From Verrucomicrobiota bacterium (lineage in GTDB: Bacteria > Verrucomicrobiota > Verrucomicrobiia > Verrucomicrobiales > DEV007): 64,000 bases of DNA. The stretch's first letter is position 1; the number at the start of each line of letters is the position of its first letter. The stretch is taken from the NCBI GenBank assembly GCA_018970725.1, contig JAGWVU010000021.1, positions 16,631-80,630 of the forward strand, in the 5' to 3' direction. The notes under the pieces were generated by a model, which was given only the letters and a program-made list of their open reading frames with translations, was not told the origin of the DNA and ran no database searches. The position numbers and the translations under genes are program-made. Below are positions 43,479-53,477 of the stretch, piece by piece.

Positions 43479-45825
43479 TGGGCAGGGCGGCTTTGAGGCG
43501 GTCCAAAAGGCGTCCGTGGGCGGCGTCGACTTGGGGAGCGGCCAATGTTTCCGTGGCGGAACGGTAGGTCAGCGACCAAGCGAGGGATTTCCGGTCCGCT
43601 GCCAGTCTGGTTCCGGTGGGGTCGACGAAGAGATCGAAGAGCCGGAAACTTTCCAGCAGGGGTTCGCCGCTGGATTGGAAAAAGTCGGAGATGGCCTGGC
43701 CCGGGAGATCCGCAGGGGCCTCGATCGCCACGTCGCGGGTGATGGCGGGGAAGCGGGGCAGGGGGTGGAAGAGGGACGGGGAGCCGAGCGCCGCCATGAG
43801 TTTCTTGATGCCGATCTCCGCGACGAGAACCGGTTGATCGAGATCGAGGGAGCGGGCCGTTGCCGGGAGCAAGCAGCCGGCCAAGCCGACTTTGCCACCA
43901 CCCACCTTGATTTCGGCGGCCAGCAGGAGGCGTGGATCCTCGATCGGCAGCAGGTCGATCGCCTGGCCGGGGCAAAGTTGCTCGAGCAAGCCCCGGAGGG
44001 CGGCGAAATCGAAGAGATCAGGTTTGGAGGCGCGCCAGGAAGGCGGTTCGAGGCGGCCGGTGGCCACGAGGGCGAGGTGTTGCAACTCGATCGGTTGCCC
44101 TTTTGGGGAGGCGGCGAAGACGGTTCCGATTTCGAAGAGGCGGAGATCGGACGTGCCCATGCGGACGTTGTGCTCCGCGATGCGGAGGAGGGACGGGGTC
44201 AGGCCGGGGCGGAGAAAGGTATGCGGCTCCGTCATCGGGTTTTTGACCCGGAGCGGGGAGAGGTTGCGGTGCTGGGTGGCGACATCGAGGGCGAGCTGGG
44301 CCTCGCTGATCAGTTTGATGGTCTGGCACTCGTGAAAGCCGAGATGACCGAGGCGGGTCCGGAGCGCGCGGCGGAAATCATATTCCTGATCCGCGCGGGA
44401 GGGGGGGACGAAGGGAGCCGTTGTTTTGCCGGGAATGCGGTCAAGTCCGTGGACCCGGGCCACTTCCTCCACCAGATCCACGGGACGACGGAGGTCGAGA
44501 CGGTAGGAGGGGATGCGCCAACCGTCGGACTCCTTCTGCAGCCCGAAGGCCTTGAGGATGCGGCCGATCTCCGCCGGGGGAATCGGGGAGCCGAGGAGGC
44601 GGCGGCAGAGGGCGTTGTCGAGCGGCACGGTCACGGAGGTGGAGGGCAGTTCGCCGCACCAAACCGGAACGCCTTCCAATTGGCCACCCGCCAGTTCGAG
44701 AACGAGCCGGGCCGCCGCTTCCGACGCCGCCATCACCTGAGCGGGATCGACGCCCCGTTCGAAGCGATAACTCGAGTCGGTGTGGATCCCGTGCCGATGG
44801 GACGTGCGCCGGATCAGGGAGGGTTCGAAGTAAGCGGCTTCGAGAAGGATATCGGTAGTGGCTTCGGTGACTCCACTGGATTCTCCGCCCATCACACCGC
44901 CCAGGGCCTGCGCGCCCTTGGAATCCGCGATGACGCAGTCGTCAGGGGTGAGTAGGTGGGTGCGACCGTCGAGCGCCGTGAATTTTTCGCCTTCTCCGGC
45001 ACGACGGACGCGGATCCCGCCCTTGAGGAGAGAGAGGTCGAAGGCATGGAGCGGTTGGCCCATCTCCATGAGAATGAAGTTGGTGATATCGACGACGTTG
45101 TTGATGGGCCGCAGGCCGATGGCTTGCAGTTTGTCCCGCAGCCAATCGGGGCTGGGTCCGACCTTGACTCCGCGAAGGATCCGGGCGCTGTAAAAGGAAC
45201 AGGTTTCCCGGTCTTGGAGGGAGATTTCGGAGGATTTCGCCGCGCGGCCTGGTGCTGTGGAGGTGAAGACGGGAGGACGTTTGAGGCGGATTCCGGTCAA
45301 AGCGGAAAGTTCACGGGCCAACCCGAGGTGGCTGAGAAGGTCGGGCCGGTTCGGGGTGATCTCGAGATCAAAAACCGGGGGATGGACCTGGGCGAAGGAG
45401 GTGCCGGGGGGCAGATCCCGGGGGAGAATGAGGAGTCCGGAGGCGTCTTCCGAAAGGCCGAGTTCCCGGGCGCTGCAGAGCATGCCCTGGGATTCCACGC
45501 CGCGCAGTTTTCCGGTCTTGATGACCATGTCTCCGATCCGTGCGCCTGGAAGGGCGAGGGGCACATGGTCCCCGACCTCGTAATTCTTGGCTCCGCAGAC
45601 GATCTGGCGCGGCGTCGCGCCGCCGTCGTTGACCTGACAGACGCTCAACTTGTCCGCGTCCGGGTGCCGTTCGGAGGATTCGATGCGGGCGACCACGACG
45701 TGATCCGGCGGGCATTGGATCCCCTCCACCTCGATCCCGGCGGCGGTGAGCAGAGCGGCCATTTCCGGGATGGATTTGGCCGAAAGATCGAGATGGTCGT
45801 TGAGCCAGCGCAGGGAGGCTTTCAT
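43465..45825 (-). CDS. pheT: Phenylalanyl-tRNA synthetase beta subunit
   Basis: The 786-residue protein has the full bacterial layout: N-terminal core MKASLRWLNDHLDL, a tRNA-binding (OB) domain at about 40-150, B3/B4 editing (about 210-370), B5, the catalytic-like core (about 480-680), and the C-terminal FDX-ACB anticodon-binding domain. It forms the alpha2-beta2 enzyme with PheS, whose gene ends 18 bases upstream. The order rpmI-rplT-pheS-pheT is the classic one. Confidence 0.96.
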   Translation of the reverse strand: MKASLRWLNDHLDLSAKSIPEMAALLTAAGIEVEGIQCPPDHVVVARIESSERHPDADKLSVCQVNDGGATPRQIVCGAKNYEVGDHVPLALPGARIGDMVIKTGKLRGVESQGMLCSARELGLSEDASGLLILPRDLPPGTSFAQVHPPVFDLEITPNRPDLLSHLGLARELSALTGIRLKRPPVFTSTAPGRAAKSSEISLQDRETCSFYSARILRGVKVGPSPDWLRDKLQAIGLRPINNVVDITNFILMEMGQPLHAFDLSLLKGGIRVRRAGEGEKFTALDGRTHLLTPDDCVIADSKGAQALGGVMGGESSGVTEATTDILLEAAYFEPSLIRRTSHRHGIHTDSSYRFERGVDPAQVMAASEAAARLVLELAGGQLEGVPVWCGELPSTSVTVPLDNALCRRLLGSPIPPAEIGRILKAFGLQKESDGWRIPSYRLDLRRPVDLVEEVARVHGLDRIPGKTTAPFVPPSRADQEYDFRRALRTRLGHLGFHECQTIKLISEAQLALDVATQHRNLSPLRVKNPMTEPHTFLRPGLTPSLLRIAEHNVRMGTSDLRLFEIGTVFAASPKGQPIELQHLALVATGRLEPPSWRASKPDLFDFAALRGLLEQLCPGQAIDLLPIEDPRLLLAAEIKVGGGKVGLAGCLLPATARSLDLDQPVLVAEIGIKKLMAALGSPSLFHPLPRFPAITRDVAIEAPADLPGQAISDFFQSSGEPLLESFRLFDLFVDPTGTRLAADRKSLAWSLTYRSATETLAAPQVDAAHGRLLDRLKAALPITFR

Positions 45826-45843
45826 GAGTCGGGGGCGGCCAAA

Positions 45844-46863
45844 TCAGGCGAACTGGCGCAGGAATCGCACGTCGTTCTCGTTGAAGAGGCGGAGGTCGGG
45901 AATGCCGTATTGGATCATGGCGAGACGATCCACCCCCATGCCGAAGGCAAAACCGGTGACCCGGTCCGGGTGAAACAAATCGTCTCCACGTGACTGGCAA
46001 ACCGCGGCGAAGACCGCCGGATCGACCAGACCGCATCCGGCGATTTCCACCCAACGTTCGGCGCGGCCGACGGTCTTGAGTTTGACGTCGATTTCGAAAC
46101 TGGGTTCCGTGAAGGGGAAAAAGTGAGGACGGAAACGGACTTCGGTGCCGCTCCCAAAGATCACTTGGAAAAAGGCTTCGAGCGTACCCTTCAAATCGGC
46201 CAGACCGACTTCCCGGTCGACGAACAGGCCCTCGAGTTGGGTGAAGGAAATCGAATGGGTCTCGTCGATTTCGTCGCGGCGGAAAGCGGTGCCCGGGGCG
46301 ATGATGCGCACGGGTAGGGAAGACGCGCTCTCCATCGTGCGGATCTGGACAGTGGAGGTGTGGGTTCGCAGTAAGTTTCCGCCGGGGAAGTAATAAGTGT
46401 CCGACTCCTTGCGCGCCGGATGGTCCGGGGGCGTGTTGAGGGCGTCGAAGCAGTGCCACTCGGTTTCGATCTCCGGACCTTCGGCGAGGGCGAAGCCCAT
46501 GCGGCGGAGGGTATCGACGGCGCGATCGAGGACTTGGGACAAGGGATGAAGGCTTCCTTGAGGGAGGGAACGGGCGGGCAGCGTGGGGTCGATGCCTCGG
46601 GCGGCCCGGGCATCACGTGCGGCGAGGAGGGACGCCCTCCGTTCCTCGATGGCGGCGGAGATGGCGGAGCGGATCTCGTTCAGTTTCTGTCCGAACGCCG
46701 GACGATCCGCCGGGGCGAGATCCTTCATCTGCGCCGCGGCGGAAGTCAGCGCTCCTTTCTTGCCGAGATAGCGCACGCGGAAATCCTCCAGCGCGGTCTC
46801 ATCCGGAAGGGACGCCGCTTCGTTGGAAGCGGACCGATGGATCTGCTCGAGGTCCTCCAGCAT
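45844..46863 (-). CDS. pheS: Phenylalanyl-tRNA synthetase alpha subunit
   Basis: The 339-residue protein has an N-terminal coiled coil and the class II core: motif 1 around HPLSQVLDRAVDTLRRMGFA, motif 2 around SISFTQLEGLFVDR, and motif 3 GFAFGMGVDRLAM. It charges tRNA-Phe together with PheT. The ATG at 46863 gives MLEDLEQIHRSA, as in homologues. It lies 22 bases after rplT, and is part of the L35-L20-PheS-PheT transcript. Confidence 0.96.
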   Translation of the reverse strand: MLEDLEQIHRSASNEAASLPDETALEDFRVRYLGKKGALTSAAAQMKDLAPADRPAFGQKLNEIRSAISAAIEERRASLLAARDARAARGIDPTLPARSLPQGSLHPLSQVLDRAVDTLRRMGFALAEGPEIETEWHCFDALNTPPDHPARKESDTYYFPGGNLLRTHTSTVQIRTMESASSLPVRIIAPGTAFRRDEIDETHSISFTQLEGLFVDREVGLADLKGTLEAFFQVIFGSGTEVRFRPHFFPFTEPSFEIDVKLKTVGRAERWVEIAGCGLVDPAVFAAVCQSRGDDLFHPDRVTGFAFGMGVDRLAMIQYGIPDLRLFNENDVRFLRQFA

Positions 46864-46885
46864 GGCGGCTTGGTTCCGCCCTGAC

Positions 46886-47266
46886 TTAGGCGGCGGGAGC
46901 GGCGACCTTGGCTTCGAGAGCCTTTTTGGCGGCCTCGAGGATGCGGGAGAAACCTTCGGCGTCATGGATCGCCATGTCGGAAAGGACCTTGCGGTCGAGC
47001 TCGATTCCGGCGGCCTTGAGACCTTCGATGAAGCGGCTGTAAGTCATGCCCTCGCCCCGGGAGGCGGCATTGATGCGCTGCACCCAGAGGTTGCGGAAGC
47101 TGCGTTTGCGATTCTTGCGGTCCCGGTAGTGATACTGCTTGGCCTTGCGGACGGCGTCCTTGGCGGTGGTGATCAGCTTGGAACGGCCTCCACGGAAGCC
47201 TTTGGCAGCTTGGAGGATGCGTTTGCGGCGCTTGCGGCTCGCTGGGGAGTTGGTGGCTCTTGGCAT
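46886..47266 (-). CDS. rplT: Large ribosomal subunit protein bL20
   Basis: The 126-residue protein has the L20 signature: basic N-terminal arm ([18 protein letters not shown]), then [19 protein letters not shown], and the globular C-terminus [14 protein letters not shown] with [17 protein letters not shown]. It binds 23S rRNA early in assembly. It is separated from rpmI by 164 bases, more than usual; in some bacteria that gap carries an autoregulatory structure, but none was recognised here. Confidence 0.96.
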   Translation of the reverse strand: MPRATNSPASRKRRKRILQAAKGFRGGRSKLITTAKDAVRKAKQYHYRDRKNRKRSFRNLWVQRINAASRGEGMTYSRFIEGLKAAGIELDRKVLSDMAIHDAEGFSRILEAAKKALEAKVAAPAA

Positions 47267-47430
47267 GTTGGTTTGAGTGAACGGGTCGTTGTTGGCCCTC
47301 GATCCACCATCTCACCCGTTCCGAGGGGCCGACGCCGTGAGGTGCCGGTCGAGACTGTGTGATCGATCACGCTTGCGCGGAAGGTCCGGAAGTTGCCCTC
47401 CGGCCGGGGTGTGGAATCCCTCCGCTCTTC

Positions 47431-47643
47431 TCAATGAGAGAACGGCAGATTGGCCTTGATGCGGCTCACGTCCGCATCCGATACCAGGGCCACTTTTCCA
47501 AGCCGGCGCTTGCGCTTCCGGCTCTTGCTTTCGGCAAGGTGCCGCTTGCCTTGCTTGCGACGCGTCAGTTTGCCGGTGCCGGTCACCTTGAAACGCTTTG
47601 CGACGGCTTTACGGGTTTTCGCCTTGCCTCCTGTTCTAGCCAT
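47431..47643 (-). CDS. rpmI: Large ribosomal subunit protein bL35
   Basis: The 70-residue protein is basic, with the L35 pattern: KTRKAVAKRFKVTGTGKLTRR, in parts, then KRHLAESKSRKRKRRLG. It is the first gene of the L35-L20-PheS-PheT group. The gene normally before it, infC, is absent from the window; instead a divergent histidine kinase begins 230 bases away. The promoter is probably in the AT-rich 47690-47820 stretch but no exact boxes are convincing. Confidence 0.96.
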   Translation of the reverse strand: MARTGGKAKTRKAVAKRFKVTGTGKLTRRKQGKRHLAESKSRKRKRRLGKVALVSDADVSRIKANLPFSH

Positions 47644-47872
47644 GGGGCGGAGAAAGTAGCTGGGGATGGGGAGCGTGCAACGGGTTTTTCATCTTCGTTG
47701 ACGGATTGCGCAAAATAGTCGGTGTCGCGGCGTCTTGAACAGGAAGCAAAAGTTGGTTGCATTTTTGCGAAGAATGAAGATCAGTGTTGGCAAGTATTTA
47801 ATTCTTGTTAAGAAAGGAATCCGTCCGTAGGATTCCCTGCAACCGTTCCTTCCCCTCCCTGCCGTGACCGCC

Positions 47873-49462
47873 ATGACCACGCTCGTGCAGCTCAATTCCC
47901 AGATCGAGCAACTCCGTCTGGTCAATCACTACCTGCGGACCGCCATCAACCAGGTTGAGGAGGCGGTCGTGGTGATCGGGTCGAGACCGTTGGAGGTGCC
48001 GGGGCCCCGGATTTATTTCGCAAACCAAGCGGCCATCCAGCTCACGGGGATGGCCGAGGAGGAGTTGGTGGGGGCGCCGATCGGGCGTCTCTATGAACCG
48101 GGTCGGGTCGGGGAGTTGCTGGCCAAACTTCCATTGGTGGCAGAGCGGCGTCGCACGTTCCAGACGGAGAAGCAGTTGCAACTCCGGAACGGGCGGGTGG
48201 CGTGTCGCTGGACCATCAGCAGTTTGGTCGACCTGGATGGGACGCCTTTGCATTACGTCCTGACCTTCCGTCCGGTGCCTGAATCCTCCGGGGCCCGCTG
48301 GCCTTTGGCCTCGAGCCCTGATGGCGGGGTGGAAGCGTTCATCGACCGGGGGCGCTTGGAGGCTTTGGCGATGGCGACCGTCGGAGTGGCCCACGATTTC
48401 AATAACGTGTTGACCACCATCCAGGCGAATCTCTCCCTCGCGAAGCTCGCGACCTCCGCGATGGACCGGGCCCGCAAGCCGATCGAGGATGCGGCCTTTG
48501 CGGCGGAGAGCGCGGAAGCCCTGTCCCGGCAGTTGCTGACCTTTGCCAAGGGCGGCGTTCCGGCGCGCCGGCAAATCGATCCCGGGCAGTTGGTGCGCCG
48601 CGCGGTCCGGTTGGCGTTGATCGGTTCGAATGTGAAGTGTGACCTCGGCATTTCCAATGATCTCTGGGGAGCGGAGGTGGAGGAGACGCAGATTCTCCAG
48701 GTGCTGCACAACCTGCTGACCAACGCCCGGCAGGCTATGCCCAAGGGGGGAGTGGTCCGGGTTTCTTGTGAGAACACCTTGGTCGACGAACAGAGCGGGT
48801 TGGGGCTTGAGCCCGGACCTTACATCGTGATTTCGGTGCGCGACCGCGGGTGCGGGATCGCGGAAGAGAATTTGTCGCGCGTCTTCGAGCCATTTTTCAC
48901 GACGAAGGCGAGCGGGACGGGGATGGGCTTGGCCACCTGTTTGTTGGTGGTGCACCGTCATTCCGGGACCATCACGGTGACCTCGAAGGTGAACGTGGGA
49001 ACCGAGTTCAAGGTCTTTCTTCCCGCTTCCGGATTGCGTCCGCAATCCCAGGAGGCGTTCGATGGAAGCGAAGTGGTGGCCGGTGATGGCTCGGTTTTGG
49101 TGGTCGACGACCAGGACGGGGTCCGGCACGTGGCGGTGAGCATTCTCGAGGCGCTCGGTTACGACGTGGTATCCGCCTCCAGCGGGGAAGAGGCGTTGCA
49201 GATGTATGCGCTGCGGATGCACATGGGTAAGCCGATTTCCGCGGTGCTGATGGACATGACCCTGCCCGGAGGGATGAGCGGGAAGGAGGCGGTGCAGGAG
49301 ATCCGCCGGTTAGATCCGGCGGCCTGTCTGGTAGCGACGAGCGGCTATTTTGAAGACGGGGAACCAGAGGAACTGATGGCGCGGGGCTGTGTGAGCGTGT
49401 TGCCGAAGCCCTACACGGCGGAGAAACTCTCCGGCGTGATGGCGGCGGCGCTCAACGCTTGA
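47873..49462 (+). CDS. PAS-containing hybrid histidine kinase
   Basis: The 529-residue cytoplasmic protein has a PAS domain (about 15-135), a HisKA dimerisation domain with H174 in VAHDFNNVL, a HATPase domain (NLLTNARQAM, GCGIAEENLSRVFEPFFTTK, GMGLA), and a C-terminal receiver with D461 in LMDMTLPGG. There is no membrane segment, so it senses an internal signal or partner. The HDFNN box is the NtrB-like HisKA subtype. The ATG at 47873 is used; a GTG at 47864 is possible. The output partner is not adjacent. Confidence 0.9.
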   Translation: MTTLVQLNSQIEQLRLVNHYLRTAINQVEEAVVVIGSRPLEVPGPRIYFANQAAIQLTGMAEEELVGAPIGRLYEPGRVGELLAKLPLVAERRRTFQTEKQLQLRNGRVACRWTISSLVDLDGTPLHYVLTFRPVPESSGARWPLASSPDGGVEAFIDRGRLEALAMATVGVAHDFNNVLTTIQANLSLAKLATSAMDRARKPIEDAAFAAESAEALSRQLLTFAKGGVPARRQIDPGQLVRRAVRLALIGSNVKCDLGISNDLWGAEVEETQILQVLHNLLTNARQAMPKGGVVRVSCENTLVDEQSGLGLEPGPYIVISVRDRGCGIAEENLSRVFEPFFTTKASGTGMGLATCLLVVHRHSGTITVTSKVNVGTEFKVFLPASGLRPQSQEAFDGSEVVAGDGSVLVVDDQDGVRHVAVSILEALGYDVVSASSGEEALQMYALRMHMGKPISAVLMDMTLPGGMSGKEAVQEIRRLDPAACLVATSGYFEDGEPEELMARGCVSVLPKPYTAEKLSGVMAAALNA

Positions 49463-49483
49463 CCCGGGGCGCTCCCGCTCTTC

Positions 49484-50659
49484 TCATGCAGGTCCCGGTT
49501 CCGGTCGGAAGAACCGTTTCAGCCAGATCAGGAAGGCAAGGAAGGTTCCGCCGGAGATCGCCTGCACGATCCAGAAGTCCCGGGCGAGTTCGGCGATGGA
49601 TTGACGCAGGGCGGGACTCAAACCTTTCTGCAGCTGGGTGCGTTCGGCCTCCGGGAGGGGGATGAGGGAGAGTCCGGTGTTGAGCAAGGCGGAGAAGTCG
49701 GTGCGCAGGTGGAAGAGGCAGATGGCGACCAAGCCGGCCGCGCTACCGGTGAAGATGAGCCACCAGGAGAGCGGATGAAGGCGTGCGAGGAGCACGACAC
49801 AAAGGCCGAGGTAAAGGGTGGCGATCAGGCTGAGCGAGAAGGCCAGGGGAGGGACGGGGAGGCCGAGGTTGTGGCAGAGTGCGTGCAACGCCGGCCCGAG
49901 CGGGAGAAGGGTGACCACCTGGACGAACCAACCGGCCAGAATCAGCCACAAGGGGAGCACTTGGAGGGGGACGCGGTCCGTCCAGTTCCGGCCCGGGTCG
50001 AGCTGGTCACAGGTCAACCTCACGCCGCGGAGACTGAAGATGAGGATCAGCGCGATCCCCGGCGCGGCGGATGCGGCATAGGTGATGAGGTTGACGAGCA
50101 CTTGGACGGCCACGGCCATGGCGAGCGGGCCCGGTGGAGTGGGGGCGCCGCCGCCCGATCGGGAGATCTTCTCCCCCCAGGCGGTCATCCCGGGAAGCAT
50201 CGCGAGGAAGCAAATGAATTGAAATACCATCAGCCCGCACCAGGCCCAGCCCGAAGCGAGGAGGAGTTTGCGGGCCCAGCGCCGGGCTTGGATGGTGCCG
50301 ATCCCCATCCAGACAAGGAGGATCGCGGTCACCAGCGTGGTCAGGGCGGTGGTGGCGGCCAAGGGGAGGAGGAACGGTTCGACCCATTTCTCCAGGACGG
50401 AAGTCAAGGTCTCGAGGGCCGCGCGGTCTTCGGGGGAGGCGGTGGTGGCGTTCCCGATCCATTCCGTTTTCAACGTGGGGAGGGCAAGGAGCAGGAAAAC
50501 CGAGAGGCCCCCGCCGCCCAGGGAGACCGTCCCCAGCAGGCAGAGAACCACGCCGATGATCGTGAGCAGCCCCCGGTTCTCCTTGACGACGGACGGCGGG
50601 AGCGAGTCGGACGGCATTCCGGGGGGCGGTGGGATCGGGGGAGTGAACGGGGTGCTCAT
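49484..50659 (-). CDS. Hypothetical polytopic membrane protein
   Basis: The 391-residue protein has about eight hydrophobic segments and a Pro-rich cytoplasmic N-terminus (TPPIPPPPGMPSDS). No transporter or enzyme motif was recognised; long loops at about 65-100 and 165-185 carry charged residues. Its stop lies 22 bases from the convergent kinase gene. Nothing around it suggests a function. Confidence 0.6.
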   Translation of the reverse strand: MSTPFTPPIPPPPGMPSDSLPPSVVKENRGLLTIIGVVLCLLGTVSLGGGGLSVFLLLALPTLKTEWIGNATTASPEDRAALETLTSVLEKWVEPFLLPLAATTALTTLVTAILLVWMGIGTIQARRWARKLLLASGWAWCGLMVFQFICFLAMLPGMTAWGEKISRSGGGAPTPPGPLAMAVAVQVLVNLITYAASAAPGIALILIFSLRGVRLTCDQLDPGRNWTDRVPLQVLPLWLILAGWFVQVVTLLPLGPALHALCHNLGLPVPPLAFSLSLIATLYLGLCVVLLARLHPLSWWLIFTGSAAGLVAICLFHLRTDFSALLNTGLSLIPLPEAERTQLQKGLSPALRQSIAELARDFWIVQAISGGTFLAFLIWLKRFFRPEPGPA

Positions 50660-50794
50660 GGACGGGCTCGCTTCCGCAAGGTTACACGGGGACGGGCTGG
50701 CGATGCAACTTCTTGCGGCGGGGGATGGGTGGAATCCGGGCTGTTGATTTCGTGGGAGTTCCCGGGTTGACGGCGCCTGCGCGGAGACCTACGG

Positions 50795-52861
50795 ATGAAG
50801 AGGATGCCTTTGAGCCAGTCTTACGGATTTCCCAATCCACTGGGCACGACCCAATTGGTCGATGGGAGTTGGAATTTCGCCGTATTCTCGCAGCATGCGA
50901 CCGCGGTCGACCTCTGTTTTTTCGATCCGGACGATCCGGTGCATGAGAGGAGCCGGGTCCGCTTGCAACAAAGAACCGGTTCGGTCTGGCACGGGGCGAT
51001 TTCGGGAGTTGTCGCAGGTCAGCATTATGGTTATCGGGTGCATGGTCCGTGGGTTCCGGAGCACGGGCACCGCTTCAACCCGAACAAACTTCTGATCGAT
51101 CCCTATGCCCACGCGATTTCGGGCCGGCTGGGCTACGACCGGAGGATGTCGGACCCGGGCAACCAGTTGAACCGGAGCAACAGCGCCGAGGTGGTTCCGA
51201 AGTCAGTGCTGACGGACCGCTGGTTTGACTGGGAAGGCGTCGAGCGACCGAACCGGTCCTGGGGGGAGACGGTGATTTACGAGACCCACGTGGCGGGTTT
51301 GACGCGGCGCTTTCCGGAATTGCCGGACTCCTTGAGGGGCACGTATGGGGCAATGGCCCATCCCCAGGTGATTCGCTACCTGACGAACCTCGGGATCACG
51401 GCGGTGCAGTTGATGCCGGTGCATCATCACATCGACGACGGTTTTCTCCTCGACCGTGGCTTGAGCAACTACTGGGGGTATCAGACGATCGGCTTCTTTG
51501 CTCCGGAGACCCGCTATGCCTCGGTGCCGACGGACCGGGGCGAGCATGTTCGCGAGTTCAAGGGAATGGTGAAGGCGTTGCACCGGGCGGGGATCGAGGT
51601 GATTCTCGACGTGGTTTACAACCATACCGGGGAGGGCGGTCCGGAGGGGCCGACCGTCTGTTTCCGCGGTCTCGACAACTTTTCCTATTACCGGCATGAA
51701 CGGGCGGACGCGACTCATTACCGGGATTTCACCGGGTGTGGCAATACGCTGGACGTGCGGCACCCCTTTGTGCTCAAGCTGATCATGGACAGCCTCCGCT
51801 ACTGGGTGGAGGAGATGCACGTCGATGGCTTCCGCTTCGATTTGGCGGCGACCCTGGGCCGCGAGAGCGAGGGGTTTTTCCGGGAGAATCCATTTTTCAA
51901 GGCGATCCATCAGGACCCGGTCCTGAGCCGGGTCAAACTGATCGCGGAGCCTTGGGACCTTGGACCCGGCGGGTATCAGGTGGGGAATTTTCCGGAAGGC
52001 TGGGCGGAGTTAAACGGGAAATACCGGGATGTGAGCCGTCGCTTTTGGCTGGGGCATCACGGGATCATGTCGGAGTTCGCCTCCCGGCTCAGCGGCAGCG
52101 AGGATCTCTTCGGATGGAGTCGCCGGGCCCCCTGCTCAAGCGTCAATTTCCTCACCTCTCACGATGGCTTCACGCTCCATGACCTCGCCGCCTATGACCA
52201 CAAACACAATGAGGCCAACGGGGAGGGCAACCGGGATGGCGACTCCCTGAACCACTCGTGGAATCACGGGGTTGAAGGTCCGACGGACGACCCGCTGATT
52301 TTGAACCGGAGGGAGAAGCACCGCCGCAATCTGATGGCCACCATGATGCTCTCGGTGGGGACGCCCTTTCTCCTGATGGGGGACGAGCGTGGCCGGACGC
52401 AGGGGGGCAACAACAATGCCTATTGTCAGGATGGCCCCATCAGCTGGATGGATTGGGGACCGATGACGGAACGACAACGCGATTTCCACGACTTCGTCCG
52501 GAAACTGATTGCCTTCCGGAGGGAACACCCGGAGTGGAAACGGATCCGATTCTTTAGCGGGACCGTGCCGCGGAACGGAAAGACCCGCGATCTGGTGTGG
52601 CATGATTTCGGGGGACGGGAGCTCGGTCACTGGGACTGGAGCAAGGACGCCCCCGGAGCGCTGCAAATGCTCATCGAAGGCCGCTGGCTCCTCATCTTCA
52701 ATGCCGGAAACGCCGCCACGGTCGTGCCGCCCCCGGGCACATGGACCAAGTGGTTGGACACCACCCTGGCCACCGGATTTCTCGAAAATCCGGAAACCGT
52801 CGGAGCCAATTTGGAAGCGGGCGAACGCTCGTTGCTGTTGCTCCGCTCCCGGGAAGGGTGA
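50795..52861 (+). CDS. glgX: Glycogen debranching enzyme (isoamylase type)
   Basis: The 688-residue protein has an N-terminal CBM48 domain (about 10-110) and a GH13 barrel of the isoamylase/GlgX group. The catalytic residues are readable: nucleophile D349 in DGFRFDLA, acid E385 in IAEPWDLGPGGYQVG, and D457 in SHDGFTLHDL. It hydrolyses alpha-1,6 branches of glycogen in the cytoplasm. The start may be the ATG at 50795 or 50804. No other glycogen genes are nearby. Confidence 0.93.
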   Translation: MKRMPLSQSYGFPNPLGTTQLVDGSWNFAVFSQHATAVDLCFFDPDDPVHERSRVRLQQRTGSVWHGAISGVVAGQHYGYRVHGPWVPEHGHRFNPNKLLIDPYAHAISGRLGYDRRMSDPGNQLNRSNSAEVVPKSVLTDRWFDWEGVERPNRSWGETVIYETHVAGLTRRFPELPDSLRGTYGAMAHPQVIRYLTNLGITAVQLMPVHHHIDDGFLLDRGLSNYWGYQTIGFFAPETRYASVPTDRGEHVREFKGMVKALHRAGIEVILDVVYNHTGEGGPEGPTVCFRGLDNFSYYRHERADATHYRDFTGCGNTLDVRHPFVLKLIMDSLRYWVEEMHVDGFRFDLAATLGRESEGFFRENPFFKAIHQDPVLSRVKLIAEPWDLGPGGYQVGNFPEGWAELNGKYRDVSRRFWLGHHGIMSEFASRLSGSEDLFGWSRRAPCSSVNFLTSHDGFTLHDLAAYDHKHNEANGEGNRDGDSLNHSWNHGVEGPTDDPLILNRREKHRRNLMATMMLSVGTPFLLMGDERGRTQGGNNNAYCQDGPISWMDWGPMTERQRDFHDFVRKLIAFRREHPEWKRIRFFSGTVPRNGKTRDLVWHDFGGRELGHWDWSKDAPGALQMLIEGRWLLIFNAGNAATVVPPPGTWTKWLDTTLATGFLENPETVGANLEAGERSLLLLRSREG

Positions 52862-52916
52862 CCCAGGTTCCGCAGTTCGCCCCGGGGCCTTGCGGACGGT
52901 TGCGACGCGGGGTCTC

Positions 52917-53477
52917 TCAGCGTTCGGTCGAGGCGACCGGGACGGAATCCTTGTGTTGCAGCTCGACGACGAAGAACAATTGATCCTCTCCCCATTTGGG
53001 ACCGGCGATGAGGACCGGGCTGTGATCGCGCAGGATGACATCGGTTTTGACGATGACGCTCTGCTCCCGCCAAAGCTGGAGTTGCAGCCCGAGACCGTCT
53101 TCGACGGGGCCCTCGCAGTCGATCTTCATGTAAAGTTCCTCAGAAGGAACGACATAGGAAGCGAATTCGGCGAGCACCGGTTGGGTGTGTTCCCCCATGA
53201 GCTGATGGTGTTGGAAGCCGAAAGCGGCCTTGAGCCGTTCCGCGAGGCCGGGCGGAACGGGATGGGCTTCCCCCTCGACGGGCGTGTTGGAACCGCGGAT
53301 AAGGGCTCCCCAGATCAGGCACTTGTCGAGTTCGGGTTGACTGACGGGCCGGGATTCCTCCCGGGGCGTTGCCTCCTGTCCGGTGATTGGGGGAATGCAG
53401 AAAGCCAGACCAAGGAGGGCGATGCCCCCCAAGGGGAACCTCAGACCGGATGAATTCCGTGGGGACGGTGATCTCAT
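52917..53477 (-). CDS. Secreted hypothetical protein of the ECF sigma operon
   Basis: The 186-residue protein has an N-terminal hydrophobic segment (about 14-32) after a basic start, then a mature part rich in Pro and Glu at first and beta-like later (YMKIDCEGPVEDGLGLQLQLW, DVILRDHSPVLIAGP). I do not recognise a family. Its ATG overlaps the stop of the anti-sigma gene by four bases, so it is translated with the sigma/anti-sigma pair and may be the sensed or protected envelope component. A longer in-frame reading upstream overlaps those genes and is not real. Confidence 0.65.
   Translation of the reverse strand: MRSPSPRNSSGLRFPLGGIALLGLAFCIPPITGQEATPREESRPVSQPELDKCLIWGALIRGSNTPVEGEAHPVPPGLAERLKAAFGFQHHQLMGEHTQPVLAEFASYVVPSEELYMKIDCEGPVEDGLGLQLQLWREQSVIVKTDVILRDHSPVLIAGPKWGEDQLFFVVELQHKDSVPVASTER

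Noticed and set aside
47267..47430. L20-type autoregulatory leader between rpmI and rplT
   Set aside because: The spacing is suggestive but I could not identify the expected rRNA-mimicking pairing by eye.
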